From NCBI GenBank assembly GCA_029559475.1, contig JAKQBN010000047.1, positions 1 through 32,770 of the forward strand: a stretch of DNA of 32,770 bases, given 5' to 3'. This document shows, piece by piece, positions 10,008-17,867 of the stretch. The notes under the pieces are model-generated. The model saw only the letters and a program-made list of their open reading frames with translations. It did no database searches and was not told the DNA's origin. How positions within the stretch are numbered: position 1 is the stretch's first letter; each line of letters begins with the position of its first letter. Made by a program: the position numbers and the translations under genes. This stretch comes from a bacterium. Its GTDB lineage: Bacteria > UBA4055.

Positions 10008-10036
10008 AAAATAAGTCTTTTAGCAAGGAATTTCAA
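10008..10036 (-). promoter_or_regulatory. Sigma-70 promoter for the ssnA-prfA-tamB block
   Basis: Read on the minus strand, TTGAAA (10036-10031) is followed after 17 bases by TATTTT (10013-10008). Transcription would begin about 35 bases before the ssnA ATG. It lies back to back with the rpsT promoter. Confidence 0.5.
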
Positions 10037-10064
10037 AGGATAATGAACAATCTGAGAATTCCAC

Positions 10065-10093
10065 TTGACATTGACCGGTGTTTTTTTTATATT
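10065..10093 (+). promoter_or_regulatory. Strong sigma-70 promoter of rpsT
   Basis: A consensus TTGACA (10065-10070) is separated by exactly 17 bases from TATATT (10088-10093). It sits about 50 bases before rpsT, whose start is preceded by AAGGAG. This near-consensus promoter is expected for a ribosomal protein gene. Confidence 0.75.
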
Positions 10094-10141
10094 TACACGC
10101 TCTATTAAGCAAGGCTAAGAAAAAAGGCGAAAGGAGATAAA

Positions 10142-10408
10142 ATGCCTCATCACAAATCAGCAGCGAAAAGACTTAAAAAATCAAAAGTTGAGAACGCTTA
10201 TAACAGACATTACAGAACTATGATGAAGACCGCCCTAAAAAAAGTTAAATCTTCAGCGACAAAAGAAGAAGGCGCAAAAAATCTGGTAACAGCGCAGTCT
10301 ATACTTGATAAACTGGTTATAAAAGGTATTATTAAGAAGAATAACGCGGCGAACAAAAAATCAAGGCTTTCGAAATTTTTGAATAAGATCGAACAAGAGA
10401 AAAAATAA
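10142..10408 (+). CDS. rpsT: 30S ribosomal protein S20
   Basis: An 88-residue, very Lys/Arg-rich helical protein that binds 16S rRNA in the small subunit. The start 'MPHHKSAAKRLKKS' and the tail 'IKKNNAANKKSRLSKFLNKI' are typical of bS20, as is the length. It has its own promoter, an AAGGAG site 6 bases before the ATG, and a terminator directly after the stop, so it is mainly a single-gene transcript. It diverges from the ssnA-prfA block. Confidence 0.97.
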   Translation: MPHHKSAAKRLKKSKVENAYNRHYRTMMKTALKKVKSSATKEEGAKNLVTAQSILDKLVIKGIIKKNNAANKKSRLSKFLNKIEQEKK

Positions 10409-10410
10409 TG

Positions 10411-10436
10411 AAAAAGCAGCCCTGAGCTGCTTTTTT
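10411..10436 (+). terminator. Rho-independent terminator of rpsT
   Basis: The inverted repeat GCAGC / GCTGC (10416-10420 and 10426-10430) is extended by A-T pairs and followed by TTTTTT. It begins 3 bases after the rpsT stop. The next gene starts only about 10 bases further on, so its expression may depend on read-through. Confidence 0.85.
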
Positions 10437-10446
10437 AATTTAGTTT

Positions 10447-11073
10447 ATGAGAACGCTTATTATCGGAGATATTCACGGATGCTATGATGAACTCAGATTC
10501 TTGGTCGATAAATTCAGACCGGAACGGAAGGACAGGATCATTACCGTAGGCGATGTTATCAACAGAGGTCCTGAATCATACAAATGCATCGAGTACATCA
10601 AAGAACTGAAAGCCGTTTCCGTGATGGGCAACCACGAACACTGGTATCTAAAATGCTATCCGTTCAGCGATAATACCGTCACATCCTTCAGTTTCAGACG
10701 GCTGGAAATAGAGGATCATATCGACTGGATAAGATCACTCCCGTATTATTATATTACAGACAGTTTCGTAGTTGTTCATGCCGGTTTCAATCCGGTTCTG
10801 GCTTTTCAGGATAATCAGCACGATCTTCTCGTTTCTGTCAGAACACTCGAGCGCACATCTGCACCCTGGTTCGACGATTATCACGGCGCAAAGCATATAT
10901 ATTTCGGACACTGGGCGAAACTGGGTCTTTTTTTCGGAAAGAACGTAACGAATCTTGATTCAGGCTGCGTTTACGGCGGGTCGCTGTCCGGATACATAGT
11001 CGAGGAGAACAGGCTGTTGCAGATCCCTGCTAAAAAAGTCTATCATAGCATTTACGATGAAACACTTCAATAA
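10447..11073 (+). CDS. Calcineurin-like metallophosphoesterase (PPP/ApaH type)
   Basis: A 208-residue phosphoesterase with the full set of di-metal motifs: GDIHG (residues 7-11), GDVINRG, GNHEHW, VVHAGF and a late GHW. The order and spacing fit the Ser/Thr protein phosphatase / ApaH-like family, which acts on phosphoproteins or dinucleoside polyphosphates. Which of these it does cannot be decided from sequence. The ATG at 10447 has no Shine-Dalgarno site and lies about 10 bases after the rpsT terminator. GDIHG is too close to the N-terminus for a later start. The gene ends 16 bases before selD and is probably co-transcribed with it. Confidence 0.88.
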   Translation: MRTLIIGDIHGCYDELRFLVDKFRPERKDRIITVGDVINRGPESYKCIEYIKELKAVSVMGNHEHWYLKCYPFSDNTVTSFSFRRLEIEDHIDWIRSLPYYYITDSFVVVHAGFNPVLAFQDNQHDLLVSVRTLERTSAPWFDDYHGAKHIYFGHWAKLGLFFGKNVTNLDSGCVYGGSLSGYIVEENRLLQIPAKKVYHSIYDETLQ

Positions 11074-11089
11074 TTACCGGATATAGAAA

Positions 11090-12142
11090 ATGAATGAGCA
11101 ATTTCAGAACTATTCAGTTCCAAGACTGACAAAGCACGTTAGAGCTGCGGGCTGAGCGGGCAAGGTAAGTCCGGAGGACTTAAATCTTATAATCGGAGGG
11201 TTAAATTTTCCCACCAATGCGAATGTTCTGGTAGGTTTTGAAGGAAGCGATGACGCGGGTGTTTACCGCATTTCAGATGATCTGGCGATAGTTCAGACGG
11301 TGGATTTTATAACTCCTGTCGTGGATGATCCTTACACTTACGGATGTATTGCCGCAGCCAACAGCCTGAGCGACGTTTTCGCTATGGGAGGGAAAGTAAT
11401 TACAGCAATGAATCTTGTCGCTTACGATTCCTGTAATGTATCGAAGGAAATGCTTTCAGCAATACTTCAGGGCGGGATCGATAAAGTAAAAGAAGCGGGC
11501 GGAGTTATACTGGGCGGTCACACTATTGCTGATATTGAGATGAAATACGGGCTTTCAGTAACAGGTACGGTTCATCCCGATAAAGCGCTGAGGAATAATT
11601 CTGTTAAGGCCGGAGATAAGCTGATCCTGACTAAACCTATCGGTGCGGGAGTGATAACGACAGCATGGAAAGGCGATGCTGCAGAAAAGATCCATTTAGA
11701 TAAGGCTGCGGAATGGATGGCTCAATTAAATAAAAGAGCTTCCGAGATCGCTGTATCGCTCGGTGTCAACGCCATGACAGATGTAACAGGCTTCGGTCTT
11801 ATTGGACATATTTGCGAGATGATTAGCGACAGGCACGGTATAACTCTGGATTTTTCAGTTTTACCTTTCATGGACGGTGCAAAGATATATGCGGAACAAA
11901 TGCTTTTCCCGGGCGGATCAGTAAGAAATCAGAAATACTTCGGAACGAGAATAAGAAATAATAAGCTTTCGCATACAGATCTTATGCTTCTTTTTGATGC
12001 GCAGACTTCGGGCGGTCTTTTAATATCGGCCGATCCCAAAAAAGCCGATGAACTTCTTAAAAGGCTTCATGACAGTGGTGTCGAAGCCGCTGCCGTCATA
12101 GGTGAATTCAGCGACGATAAAGGGTTTATTTCAATAGTATAA
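11090..12142 (+). CDS. selD: Selenide, water dikinase (selenophosphate synthetase), itself a selenoprotein
   Basis: SelD makes selenophosphate, the selenium donor for selenocysteine and selenouridine, from selenide and ATP. The frame opens at ATG 11090 and continues through an in-frame TGA at 11153-11155 (codon 22) to the stop at 12142, giving 350 residues, the normal family length. The context is 'RAAG-U-AGK': Sec22 and Lys25 keep the Cys17-x2-Lys20 spacing of E. coli SelD, so the TGA sits on the catalytic Cys position. Downstream are 'GSDDAGVYRI', 'LSDVFAMGGK', 'GGHTI' and 'DVTGFGLIGH', ATP- and metal-binding regions of SelD. A SECIS hairpin follows the TGA. A conventional caller would start at GTG 11300 and lose 70 residues. 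The ribosome site is weak and the metallophosphoesterase lies just upstream. Confidence 0.95.
11166..11182 (+). promoter_or_regulatory. SECIS element of selD
   Basis: A perfect 7-bp stem TAAGTCC / GGACTTA closes a GGA loop (11173-11175). The loop starts 18 bases after the TGA and contains guanines, which fits the usual bacterial SECIS rule (apical loop about 16-37 bases after UGA, G near the loop start). It would recruit SelB with Sec-tRNA to recode UGA. Confidence 0.75.
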
Positions 12143-12198
12143 TTTATTTTTAAAATAAAAGAAACCTCATTCCGTTTACATAAAAAAATGGAGTCCGT

Positions 12199-12858
12199 AT
12201 GAAAACTTTCAATATTTTTTTATTCCTATCACTCATTTTATTCGTATCAGCAGGTTATTCGCAGCCTCATAGAGATAGAGATTGCATCGTTCAAAATGAT
12301 GACAATTTTGAAAACCCGCCTGATTTCCCGGACGGGCCTCCTCCGGATTTCGACGGTCCTCACGGCATGAAAGGCATGCACGGAAAGATGAGCGATGAAA
12401 AGATCGAAATGATCATGGATAGAATTTCCAAAAAACATCCCGAATTCCATAAAAAGCTTGTTGACCTGAAAGACAAATATCCAAGAGTTTTCGATATGAC
12501 TTTACAAAAACTCAGAAGATTTGTAAAGAATGATAAAAAAGGTCCCGAGAACAAGGCAGGTATTCTAGCCATACTTTCAGATGAGATCGATCTTGATCTT
12601 CTTATTGAAAAATATACGGCTGAAAAAGATCCAAAGCAAAAAGAGCTGATCAAATCAGATCTGATAAAGAAAATGTCCGCGATCTTTGACAAAAAAGAAC
12701 AGATGAAACAGAATGTTATAGCGGATATCGAGAAAAATCTTGAAAAGAAGAAAGCTGAAGCCGCAAAGAGAAAAGATGATAAAGAAAAAATAATTAAAGA
12801 AGATATCGAAAAAATTTTAAAATTCCGCGATAAAATGGAAAAAGACCGCGACAAATAA
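12199..12858 (+). CDS. Exported Lys/Glu-rich helical protein, unknown function
   Basis: A 219-residue protein with a Sec signal peptide (residues 1 to about 21, 'MKTFNIFLFLSLILFVSAGYS'-like core). A Pro/Asp-rich stretch follows ('NPPDFPDGPPPDFDGPHG'), then a Gly/His/Met patch ('GMKGMHGKM'), then about 160 residues of charged amphipathic helix, probably coiled coil. The length, the Met/His patch and the helical body loosely recall Spy/CpxP periplasmic chaperones, but I see no LTxxQ motif, so I do not assign it. GGAG lies upstream of the ATG. It follows selD by 56 bases and converges with the mrp operon. Confidence 0.75.
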   Translation: MKTFNIFLFLSLILFVSAGYSQPHRDRDCIVQNDDNFENPPDFPDGPPPDFDGPHGMKGMHGKMSDEKIEMIMDRISKKHPEFHKKLVDLKDKYPRVFDMTLQKLRRFVKNDKKGPENKAGILAILSDEIDLDLLIEKYTAEKDPKQKELIKSDLIKKMSAIFDKKEQMKQNVIADIEKNLEKKKAEAAKRKDDKEKIIKEDIEKILKFRDKMEKDRDK

Positions 12859-13030
12859 CAATTTTATGTCCAATAAATAGCTAATAACGCTTCCCAAAAG
12901 CTGATTTCAGGGCTTCCGGTTTTTTTCCTAAAAATCCAAATGCTCCACAAAAACGGAACGATGGATTTTTTTAACGGCAAAAAACATTCGCGCCTTATTC
13001 AGAAATCACTTTACGGTCAGCTTGCATTAT

Positions 13031-13849
13031 CTATTTATTTAGAACTTTAACAACTTTTGCGGCAAGGTTTTCGTAGATATTATCATTGTCTTTTATAGCA
13101 TACGGTTCACCGATCTCCGCCGAATTCATCATGTCCTGTACGATAGGTATCTGAGCTAAAAGTTCAATACCTGCTTCCTCCGCATATTTCACCACCTGTG
13201 AATCGCCGAAGATGTAATGTTTCTTGCCGCATGAGTCGCAAACAAAGTATGACATATTCTCTACGATCCCAATAACAGGGACATGAACTTTTTCGAACAT
13301 GTCTATCGCTTTAACAACATCGATCATAGATAATTCCTGAGGCGTAGAGACGGCAATAATTCCTGAAATTTTAAGGCTCTGAGCAATTGAAAGCTGAACA
13401 TCACCTGTTCCGGGAGGCAGATCAAGAATAAAATAATCAAGTTCTCCCCATTCTGTGTCCGATATCATCTGAACGAGAGCCGAATGAATTAACGGGCCTC
13501 TCCAGATAGCGGCTTTTCCGGGTTCTATAAGATTTCCGATAGAAAGGGTTTTTACTCCGTGTCTTTCTACAGGAACGATCCTTTTATTTTCAATGACAAT
13601 ATCTTCGAGTCCGGTATCGAATATTTTAGGAATTGAAGGTCCGTAGATATCTGCGTCCAGAAGTCCGACTTTATAATCTAGTTTAGCTAAGGCAACGGCA
13701 AAATTCGCGGCGATAGTGGATTTTCCGACTCCGCCTTTTCCGCTCGCTACAGCTATTATATGCTTAGCTGAAGGCAGGAGATTTTTATATTCTACTTTAG
13801 TTGTTTTCGGCGCGCTCTGGTTTGAAGAGCATGAGCTGCAGTCTGACAT
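13031..13849 (-). CDS. mrp: Mrp/ApbC/NBP35-family Fe-S cluster carrier ATPase
   Basis: A 272-residue P-loop protein that binds and transfers Fe-S clusters in the cytoplasm. Residues 37-44 are the deviant Walker A GKGGVGKS. 'LLDADIYGPSIP' and 'FILDLPPGTGD' are the Mrp switch and Walker B signatures, and 'CDSCGKKH' near residue 203 carries the CxxC that bridges a cluster between two subunits. The N-terminus has an extra Cys pair (Cys4, Cys7) and lacks the DUF59 domain of longer Mrp proteins. It is the last gene of the ten-gene Fe-S operon, 20 bases after the radical SAM gene. Confidence 0.93.
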   Translation of the reverse strand: MSDCSSCSSNQSAPKTTKVEYKNLLPSAKHIIAVASGKGGVGKSTIAANFAVALAKLDYKVGLLDADIYGPSIPKIFDTGLEDIVIENKRIVPVERHGVKTLSIGNLIEPGKAAIWRGPLIHSALVQMISDTEWGELDYFILDLPPGTGDVQLSIAQSLKISGIIAVSTPQELSMIDVVKAIDMFEKVHVPVIGIVENMSYFVCDSCGKKHYIFGDSQVVKYAEEAGIELLAQIPIVQDMMNSAEIGEPYAIKDNDNIYENLAAKVVKVLNK

Positions 13850-13869
13850 AATAGTCTCCGTTAAAAAAT

Positions 13870-14811
13870 TTATTTATTTTCTTTGAAACTGTAAAAAGTA
13901 CCTCTTGGAAGAACCGTATGCTTTATTTTTCCGTCGCTTTCGAGGGTACTCAAATACTTGTTGATCTCATTTTCATTAATGCCGAGAATATCTTTCAGAT
14001 CTGATACTGTGCACGGTCTGCGCATTATCGTTTCCAGTATTACATCTTCAATATCTTTCCTGAATGATCCCACCTTCTTTCTTTCTGAGACCGAAGAAAT
14101 GATTTCAACGTTCTTAAGTTTCCATGATTTAATAATTCCGTCAAGCTGCTCATAGGTCGCGGGTTTTAAGTCCTTAACTGCTCCCGGCCTGTCAAGAGAG
14201 TTCAGCTGAATCAGATCAGGTTTAATCTTAACAATAGCATTTTTCAGCTCTGCAAGGTTCTCCTGATCGTCATTATAACCGGGCAATATAAATATCTCAA
14301 GCCAGATACGTCCTTTGTACTCTTTTCTAAAATCGATCAGTCCCTGAATATATTTATCAAGATCGATAAGCTTTGACGGACGGTTGATCTTCAAAAAAGA
14401 CTTCTGCGTTGCAGCGTCAAGAGAAGGCAGCACCAGGTCTGCTTTGAGAATTTCAGTTCTGACTTTTTTATCGGAAAGCAAAGTTCCGTTCGTCAGTACA
14501 GCTAAAGGGATTCCGGGATATTTTTTCTTAACATAATTTATGATCTTGCCTGCCCCTGAGTGAAGAAGCGGCTCTCCCGATCCAGAAAAAGTAATATAAT
14601 CCGGCGGCAGATTGTTCTGAAGAAAATGATCAAGTTCTTTCAGAACTTCTTCAGTAGGAACATATTCCTTACGCTCCATGATCAGATCAGTAGTTTTTCC
14701 GCACTCGCAGTAAACACAGTTCAGATCGCAGACTTTATGCGGAACGAGATCCACTCCTAAAGACATTTTAAGCCTTCTGGAAGGAACAGGTCCGAAAATA
14801 TGTTTGTACAT
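13870..14811 (-). CDS. Radical SAM protein with C-terminal winged-helix domain
   Basis: A 313-residue enzyme. 'KVCDLNCVYCECG' near residues 26-38 gives the CxxxCxxC site for the SAM-bound 4Fe-4S cluster. 'FSGSGEPLLH' is the GGE-type SAM-binding motif. The start 'IFGPVPSRRLKMSLGVD' marks the COG0731-type group, distant relatives of the wybutosine enzyme TYW1. The last 60 or so residues ('RRPCTVSDLKDILGINENEINKYL') form a winged helix, suggesting nucleic-acid or protein contact. Substrate unknown. It sits between the CGGC protein (10-base gap) and mrp inside the Fe-S operon, so a redox or cofactor role is likely by context. Confidence 0.88.
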   Translation of the reverse strand: MYKHIFGPVPSRRLKMSLGVDLVPHKVCDLNCVYCECGKTTDLIMERKEYVPTEEVLKELDHFLQNNLPPDYITFSGSGEPLLHSGAGKIINYVKKKYPGIPLAVLTNGTLLSDKKVRTEILKADLVLPSLDAATQKSFLKINRPSKLIDLDKYIQGLIDFRKEYKGRIWLEIFILPGYNDDQENLAELKNAIVKIKPDLIQLNSLDRPGAVKDLKPATYEQLDGIIKSWKLKNVEIISSVSERKKVGSFRKDIEDVILETIMRRPCTVSDLKDILGINENEINKYLSTLESDGKIKHTVLPRGTFYSFKENK

Positions 14812-14821
14812 TTTTTCCCCG

Positions 14822-15271
14822 TTAATCGTATTTTAATCTTGTCTTTTTATCCGGCAGAGTCGGTTTTATCAGCTCTTTCCAGAGTTTCGAATCCCAAGTC
14901 ATTAATTTTTTATGGATCAGATTATATTTTTCAGGGATCGGGTGGGTACCGACTACTACTTTCAATCCGAAATTTTCAGGAATGAATTTCCTGAAATAAT
15001 CAACCCTCGGGCATGGAGGATATCCCACAAGCATACCCGTAGCAAGATGAATTACTTCAGCGCCGTTCTTTTTCATTTCTTCAGGTGCGTATTCGATGTT
15101 TCCTCCGGGGCATCCGCCGCAGGTAGTAAATCCTACTACCTCGACATCATCGTTTTTGGAATAAATGTCGAAAGCACCTTCTCTTTCTCTTATAGATCTG
15201 AAGCATTTTCCGCCTGCACAGGTATGATATCTGCCGCAGATTATTATGCCGATCTTGATTTTCTTACCCAT
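14822..15271 (-). CDS. CGGC-domain protein
   Basis: A 149-residue Cys-rich protein. It has 'ICGRYHTCAGGKC' near residues 11-23, 'TTCGGCPGG' (the CGGC signature) near residue 52, and 'PPCPR' near residue 87. The CGGC family is thought to bind metal or an Fe-S cluster and is common in anaerobes, but its biochemical role is not established. GGAG precedes the ATG. It follows the flavin disulfide reductase by 14 bases, so the two may be redox partners. That is inference. Confidence 0.8.
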   Translation of the reverse strand: MGKKIKIGIIICGRYHTCAGGKCFRSIREREGAFDIYSKNDDVEVVGFTTCGGCPGGNIEYAPEEMKKNGAEVIHLATGMLVGYPPCPRVDYFRKFIPENFGLKVVVGTHPIPEKYNLIHKKLMTWDSKLWKELIKPTLPDKKTRLKYD

Positions 15272-15285
15272 TTGCTGAGAACTCC

Positions 15286-16635
15286 TTATTTATTCAGCTG
15301 TATTATAGCACTTTCTACTGCTTTAATCAAGGGATAAGCGGCTGGGGATGCGGTCAAAAGCGGATGAGTTCCGACCTGAGTGATAAATAAAGCATTTATA
15401 TCCATTCTGTTCTGTATAGCTACGCCGATAACATTAATCAGTTCACCCGCTGACAATCCTCCAAAAACCGCTCCGCCCAGTATCACTCCTGAATCTTTTG
15501 CAACCACGAGTTTAACATACTGTTTGTGAGAGTCGCTTAAACTGCCCGGATGCCTGTCGATACCTTCAGCGGTTCCCGTTATGATCTCGAAACCTTCTTT
15601 AATCGCCTGAGCTTCGGTCATTCCGGCAACTCCGAAGCCGTTGTTTCCTATAGCTGTCGAGAAAATGGATATTGTGCCGCTGAAAGTTTTAATAACGGAA
15701 AGTTTGAAAAGGTTCATTCCCGCTATTCTTGCTTCCGCGCATGCAGTTGAAGCGAGCATTATAGGAGCTGATTTGCCGGTTACAAAATCTTTCTTTTCCG
15801 CACAGTCTCCCACGGCGAAAATATGAGTATCGCAGGTTCTCATATATTCGTCCACTTTAATAAAACCCTGATCATTCAGAATAATCCCTGAATTCTTTGC
15901 AAGTTGTGTATTAGGCTTATAACCCATAGAGATTATCACAGCGTCAGCCGCTATTACCGTACCATCACTTAATTTAACACCTTCTACTTTTGTTGTGCCG
16001 GTGATCTCTTTTACCTCGCAGCCTGTTAGAATGTTGACTCCTCTTTCTTTTAAAACAGCCTCGACTTTTTCGGATATGTCCTTATCGAAAGCTAATCCTA
16101 GAATATTTGGAAGCTTTTCTATCAGAGTTACTTTTTTACCTGTCTTAGTCAGCTCATCAGAGATCTCAACGCCTATGAATCCCGCTCCGATAGTAACGAT
16201 ACTATTACAGGCTGAAAGTTTCTGCTGCATTTCATCCAGATAAACTTTGTCTTTAGGAACAAAAAAGACATTCTCTTTATCTTGCCAGTTCAGCCATTTA
16301 GGTTTTACCGGCTCTGAACCGGTAGCGAATACGAGTATCTCAAAACTGATGCTTTCTCCTGAAGCGAGAACTGCGACTTTTGTATTTTTATCTACTGACA
16401 TAACTTCGTCATGAATTACTTCTACGCCTGTTTGTTCATACATTTTCTCAGCAGGCAGAATGTTATTGTCAGATTTTCCGACCGAGCCGAAAATGTAAGG
16501 AATACCGCAGGGGATCATAGACTTGTTCTGCTTTGTAACGACAGTGAATTTTTTGTCGGGGTTGACTCTTTTACCTACTGTAGGAACGACAAGTCCGGCT
16601 GCCGAACTTCCGATCACTAAAACATCAGTTTTCAT
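15286..16635 (-). CDS. FAD/NAD(P)-dependent disulfide reductase of the CoA-disulfide reductase / NADH oxidase group
   Basis: A 449-residue pyridine-nucleotide disulfide oxidoreductase. The N-terminal FAD site is 'VIGSSAAGLVV'. The single redox Cys in 'MIPCGIPYIFG' (about residue 43) is typical of CoA-disulfide reductases, NADH oxidases and NADH peroxidases rather than of two-Cys lipoamide-type enzymes. The NAD site is 'TIGAGFIGVE', the second FAD contact is 'IFAVGDCAE', and a dimerisation domain ends the chain. GGGAGAG precedes the ATG. It lies between the NifX-like and CGGC genes and may feed electrons to thiol or Fe-S partners in the operon. The exact substrate is unresolved. Confidence 0.88.
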   Translation of the reverse strand: MKTDVLVIGSSAAGLVVPTVGKRVNPDKKFTVVTKQNKSMIPCGIPYIFGSVGKSDNNILPAEKMYEQTGVEVIHDEVMSVDKNTKVAVLASGESISFEILVFATGSEPVKPKWLNWQDKENVFFVPKDKVYLDEMQQKLSACNSIVTIGAGFIGVEISDELTKTGKKVTLIEKLPNILGLAFDKDISEKVEAVLKERGVNILTGCEVKEITGTTKVEGVKLSDGTVIAADAVIISMGYKPNTQLAKNSGIILNDQGFIKVDEYMRTCDTHIFAVGDCAEKKDFVTGKSAPIMLASTACAEARIAGMNLFKLSVIKTFSGTISIFSTAIGNNGFGVAGMTEAQAIKEGFEIITGTAEGIDRHPGSLSDSHKQYVKLVVAKDSGVILGGAVFGGLSAGELINVIGVAIQNRMDINALFITQVGTHPLLTASPAAYPLIKAVESAIIQLNK

Positions 16636-16656
16636 TTTTCTCTCCCTAAATTTGTT

Positions 16657-16992
16657 TTAAGTTTTCAGCTTGTTTTCTTTATAAGCTTCATAAGCCTGTT
16701 TTACAGTCATTTCTCCAGCTCCGGTAAAAGTTTTTATACCGGCGGCCGAAATTACTCTTTCGGCGTTACCGCCCGGTCCGTTTCCGGTGATAAGTATCTG
16801 AACGTTCTTTTCAATTATGAGCTGTGCGGTCATAGGTCCGGCTCCGTGAGCATGTTCAGACACTCCGCTGTTGTCTATGGCTTCAAGTATTCCCGATTCT
16901 TCATCAAGAATGACCAGATATTCCGTTCTGCCGAATCTGGGATCTATTACCGCGTCCCAGCCTTCCCCTTTGGTTGTAAATGCAATTTTCAT
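16657..16992 (-). CDS. NifX/NifB-type dinitrogenase iron-molybdenum cofactor-like protein
   Basis: A 111-residue protein of the Nif cofactor-carrier fold: 'MKIAFTTKGEGWDAVIDPRFGRTEYLVI', 'HGAGPMTAQLII' and 'ITGNGPGGNAERV'. Relatives bind Fe-Mo or other metal-sulfur clusters. The two-ferredoxin MinD ATPases next to it recall the Orange Protein (ORP) cluster of Desulfovibrio, where a small NifX-like protein holds a Mo-Cu cluster. Nothing here indicates nitrogen fixation. It starts 2 bases after the stop of the upstream MinD gene. Confidence 0.88.
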   Translation of the reverse strand: MKIAFTTKGEGWDAVIDPRFGRTEYLVILDEESGILEAIDNSGVSEHAHGAGPMTAQLIIEKNVQILITGNGPGGNAERVISAAGIKTFTGAGEMTVKQAYEAYKENKLKT

Positions 16993-16994
16993 TA

Positions 16995-17867
16995 TTACCT
17001 CATTAATTCAGTTATTTTATACCATGCACGCTGAAGCTTTGTTCCTATTTCGTTTGAAAATTCAGCGACTGTTTTTCCTTCGATCATTGCTTTGGTGAAA
17101 GCGTCATCGTAAGGCAGTTCCGTCAGCAGATCGATTTTTTGATCATTCAGAAATTGTTTTATCTCAGCTGTCAGTTTTAAGTTGATATCACATTTATTTA
17201 TTACACAGCCCATCCTGATCTTAAATTTCTTAACAAGCTCTATAACTCTTTTCAGGTCATGAGATCCTGAAACGGTAGGTTCCGTCACAAGTACCACGTA
17301 GTCCGCGCCTGAAAGTGAAGATATAACGGGACATCCTATTCCCGGTGACCCGTCAACAAGCACTGTTTCTAAATTGTTTTCGCGTGCGTACTTTTTGGCG
17401 TTATTTTTTACTTTAGCTACAAGTTTTCCGGAATTCTCAGCGCCGGGACCAAGTTCCGCATGAAACAAAGTTTTGTTCAGCCGCGTTTTTGAGACATAAA
17501 GTTTTCCGTCATTCTGGATCTGCATGTCTATAGCTGCCGAAGGGCAGACTTTCGCGCAGTAGCCGCAGCCTTCGCAGTTTATATTATTGATCCGGAATTT
17601 ATCATCTTCAAAAGATACAGCTTTAAATCTGCAAACTTCAAAGCATTTCCCGCAGGTTACGCATTTATCATAATCTATTACCGCAAGGTAGCTGCTTAGA
17701 AAATTCTCTTCTGTAATTATCTCGGGTTTTAATAGGATATGAAGATCGGAGGCATCAACATCGCAGTCTGCCAGAACCGTTTTTTCAGAGCTTAAATATG
17801 CAAAAGAACCGGTCACGGACGTTTTGCCAGTTCCCCCTTTTCCGGATATAACAACGATCTCTTTCAT
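16995..17867 (-). CDS. MinD/ParA-family ATPase with inserted two-cluster ferredoxin domain (copy 1)
   Basis: A 290-residue ATPase with the deviant Walker A GKGGTGKT at residues 9-16. An inserted ferredoxin domain (about 60-115) carries two CxxCxxCxxxC sets ('CVTCGKCFEVC' and 'CEGCGYCAKVC') for two 4Fe-4S clusters. 'LVDGSPGIGCPVI' is the switch II/Walker B region. Such proteins come in pairs with NifX-like partners in anaerobes, and in Desulfovibrio they belong to the ORP complex. Its ATG overlaps the stop of the paralogous upstream gene by 4 bases (ATGA), so equimolar synthesis is likely. Confidence 0.92.
   Translation of the reverse strand: MKEIVVISGKGGTGKTSVTGSFAYLSSEKTVLADCDVDASDLHILLKPEIITEENFLSSYLAVIDYDKCVTCGKCFEVCRFKAVSFEDDKFRINNINCEGCGYCAKVCPSAAIDMQIQNDGKLYVSKTRLNKTLFHAELGPGAENSGKLVAKVKNNAKKYARENNLETVLVDGSPGIGCPVISSLSGADYVVLVTEPTVSGSHDLKRVIELVKKFKIRMGCVINKCDINLKLTAEIKQFLNDQKIDLLTELPYDDAFTKAMIEGKTVAEFSNEIGTKLQRAWYKITELMR

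Noticed and set aside
11300-12142. A free-standing gene starting with GTG at 11300
   Set aside because: The same frame continues upstream through one TGA that aligns with the catalytic Cys of SelD, so this is only the 3' part of selD.
12143-12160. Inverted repeat TTTATTTT-T-AAAATAAA after selD as a terminator
   Set aside because: The stem is all A-T and has no GC core, so it is unlikely to terminate transcription.
12360-12854. A 164-residue minus-strand frame rich in Ser, Phe and Ile
   Set aside because: It is the antisense shadow of the Lys/Glu-rich exported protein (AAA, GAA and GAT codons read backwards), with no ribosome site.
12859-13030. A small RNA or strong terminator between converging genes
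   Set aside because: Only a weak bulged hairpin (AAGCTGA / TCA-GG-GCTT) near a T-run is visible, which is not enough to call.
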